From an uncultured Bacteroidia bacterium (GTDB lineage Bacteria; Bacteroidota; Bacteroidia; Bacteroidales; Prolixibacteraceae), in assembly GCA_903859795.1 (NCBI GenBank), contig CAIOOC010000047.1, forward strand, positions 1 through 7,681: a stretch of 7,681 nucleotides of DNA, read 5' to 3'. Shown here one piece after another: positions 5,989 to 7,681 of this stretch. Position 1 is the stretch's first letter; each line of letters starts with the position of its first letter. The position numbers were made by a program, and so were the translations under genes. The notes beneath the pieces were generated by a model. That model was not told where the DNA came from. It worked only from the letters and a program-made list of their open reading frames with translations, and made no database searches.

Positions 5989-7681
5989 ATGAACATTCTC
6001 TTTCTTGAAAATGAAAATTCCTGGCGTACTGATTGTTTCGTAAAATTAAGCAACGGTGGTAAGAATAAAATCGAAGTGCTAACTGAGCTTCAACTTTCCG
6101 AACCTATTAACGATCTTGCCAAATATATCCACGAAGAATTCCCGTATGTCGACCTGTTTCTGGTAAATATTAACCTGATTTCTGGAGCCGAAAACCGCTC
6201 TGCGTGTGCAGGAATAAAACTCTTTAAATTTTTACGGCTCTATCATCTGAATCAGCATTGCATCCTCTATTCGTTTCTAAACCGGGAGCAATTGATGCAG
6301 TTATCACCCGATCACCTCATCCTTTTTTCCGAAGGATTAAGTTTTATCCGGTTGCCCTTCGATTTAGCCTCTCTCGATGTTGAAAATTTGGCAAAAAAAG
6401 TTGCTCCGTATGATTTATCAAGGTACCTGAAAGCAGAGTCTTATTTGCCCGACGACCGCCACTTCTTTGCCAATTGGTGGGGAGTATTACAGTTATGGAA
6501 AGCACACCGCTACCTCCATAAATTGGATACAGAAACCGCTAAGCCGATTGAAAAAGAGATGTTCCTTTCTGCAATTCAAAAAGAAAGCTATCAGGGGAAA
6601 CTGGCAGAATATCTTTTTGGTGAACAAATTGAGCAAATAAGCCCGGCATACATTGAAATTCAGAAAGAACTGCATACTAACTTTGAAAGTTTCACCCTAT
6701 CCCCAAAAGACTATGAGAAACAATACGTGAAACTTGAGACAAAAATAGAAGCTGATCAGAAAGAAATCATTCGATTAAATATTGCATTGGAAGAGATTCA
6801 ACCTTTGACTTGGTGGCAAAGACTTTTTACGTGGCTCGCGGGAATAATCAAAAAGATCAGAAGAAAAATTAACCGTTTGGAGAATGAGAAGATTGATTCA
6901 TTGAAAGAACAGGAAAGAATTAAGAAATATAAAGAACTGATACACGTTAAAGGACAGGATAAACGGCGATCTGAAGTTGAACTTGAAAATTTATTTGCCA
7001 AAAATGCACAAAATATTGAAATAAAGAATAGGAATTTTAATGCAAAGGATATCTTTAATATTCAGTGGTATATTCAAAAATTAAAAGAAAAGTCACCCAA
7101 AATTCTATACATTGATGATCAGGCCGATGAGGGTTGGGCAACTGTCTTTCAATATGTGATTTATGGGAGAGTGATACCTGAAAATTTCACCGTAATTAAT
7201 CCTGGAAAAACAAATATCGAAAACTTGATTCATCAATGTTTCGTTAATGTCAATATGAAAAATCCCGATCTAATCATACTCGATTTGAGATTATTTGGCG
7301 AAAAAGGTGCAGTTACTGATTACGATAATTTATCTGGGATTAAGGTTTTAAGGGCTTTAAAAAACGGAATTAAGGCACATAAACCTGTAACCTGCCCAAT
7401 AATGGTGGTTACAGCATCCAACAAATCAATAGCACATAATACCGCGAGAGCTTATCATGCAGATACAACATGGATAAAGGAGGGGCTTGACAATCATTTT
7501 TCATACGAGGATACCGTTGAAAATTATCGCGATTTTCTTAATAAAGTTTTTGTTTTATGTTGCAATAAAGAATTTGATTTTCTTCGGAAAGTAAAAGAGG
7601 AAATATTAGGTTTAAAATCATCCGGTAAAACATTCTGGTGGGAATCAGAATTACGGTTTAATCATCTTTTGACACAAAATG
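5989..7681 (+). CDS. two-receiver coiled-coil signalling protein, 3'-truncated by the window end
   Basis: The frame opens at ATG 5989, 27 bases after the decarboxylase stop, and runs without a stop to the window end (564 residues plus one base). Domains in order follow. Residues 1 to about 130 are a degenerate receiver: ILFLENENSW replaces the acidic pair, VDLFLVNINL puts Asn60 at the acceptor position, ILYSFLNRE has Ser95, and FIRLPFD has Leu where Lys is expected. Residues about 130-235 are mostly helical. Residues about 238-345 are coiled coil, broken by the Trp-rich amphipathic stretch WWQRLFTWLAGIIKKIRRKI (275-294), which could touch membrane or form a helical hairpin tip. From 370 comes an intact receiver: KILYIDDQ (Asp376/Asp377), DLIILDLRL (Asp432), IMVVTAS (Thr475) and WIKEG (Lys497). 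A further helical tail reaches the edge, so an output domain may follow. No kinase or DNA-binding motif is visible. It shares the reading frame of the decarboxylase across the TAG. The first 400 bases are somewhat more GC-rich than the end. Confidence 0.9.
   Translation, partial: MNILFLENENSWRTDCFVKLSNGGKNKIEVLTELQLSEPINDLAKYIHEEFPYVDLFLVNINLISGAENRSACAGIKLFKFLRLYHLNQHCILYSFLNREQLMQLSPDHLILFSEGLSFIRLPFDLASLDVENLAKKVAPYDLSRYLKAESYLPDDRHFFANWWGVLQLWKAHRYLHKLDTETAKPIEKEMFLSAIQKESYQGKLAEYLFGEQIEQISPAYIEIQKELHTNFESFTLSPKDYEKQYVKLETKIEADQKEIIRLNIALEEIQPLTWWQRLFTWLAGIIKKIRRKINRLENEKIDSLKEQERIKKYKELIHVKGQDKRRSEVELENLFAKNAQNIEIKNRNFNAKDIFNIQWYIQKLKEKSPKILYIDDQADEGWATVFQYVIYGRVIPENFTVINPGKTNIENLIHQCFVNVNMKNPDLIILDLRLFGEKGAVTDYDNLSGIKVLRALKNGIKAHKPVTCPIMVVTASNKSIAHNTARAYHADTTWIKEGLDNHFSYEDTVENYRDFLNKVFVLCCNKEFDFLRKVKEEILGLKSSGKTFWWESELRFNHLLTQN

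Noticed and set aside
6493..7001. Two small open frames on the - strand (6493-6675 and 6798-7001), the second with a hydrophobic stretch
   Set aside because: Both are antisense to the helical and coiled-coil region of the last gene. The hydrophobic residues are the usual antisense of Lys/Glu-rich codons.
1..7681. Insertion sequences, tRNA genes, CRISPR arrays or attachment sites
   Set aside because: No transposase, terminal repeats, tRNA-like cloverleaf or regularly spaced repeats were seen. Nearly all of the window is coding.

Overview
The window looks like AT-rich chromosomal DNA from a Bacteroidota-type bacterium. Genes are packed on one strand, start codons lack Shine-Dalgarno sequences, and the style of the encoded proteins fits that phylum. 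No taxonomic marker is present, so this is an inference. Everything recognisable is on the + strand; the open frames on the - strand are shadows.

Layout. (1) 1-1020 is the 3' part of a gene that begins upstream of the window, followed after 4 bases by a second uncharacterised gene (1025-1789). These two look co-transcribed. (2) A 64-base gap (1790-1853) carries three GATAAC half-sites that can also fold into a 10-bp hairpin; a second inverted repeat spans the next start codon. (3) A tight four-gene run follows with gaps of 5, 11 and 27 bases: a tyrosyl-tRNA synthetase (1854-3059), a 114-residue single-domain receiver-like protein (3065-3409), an 846-residue protein (3421-5961) that joins a tyrosine-decarboxylase-type PLP enzyme to a C-terminal receiver domain, and a long gene (5989 to the window end) encoding a degenerate receiver, a coiled-coil middle and an intact receiver. 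The last gene is cut by the window end.

How the genes may work together. A tyrosyl-tRNA synthetase beside a tyrosine decarboxylase recalls the tyramine operons of enterococci and lactobacilli (tyrS-tdc-antiporter). Here there is no T-box leader and no transporter in view, and the partners are receiver-type signalling modules. Four receiver-like domains are visible in three consecutive genes. Two appear phosphorylatable, one keeps only the acceptor Asp, and one has lost it. Three share a Tyr-Ser-x(0-1)-aromatic-Leu motif at the fourth strand, suggesting related domains that may bind one another. The most economical hypothesis is a phospho-signal-controlled aromatic amino acid decarboxylase module. 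Its input (perhaps the upstream gene pair) and its physiological output cannot be read from this window.
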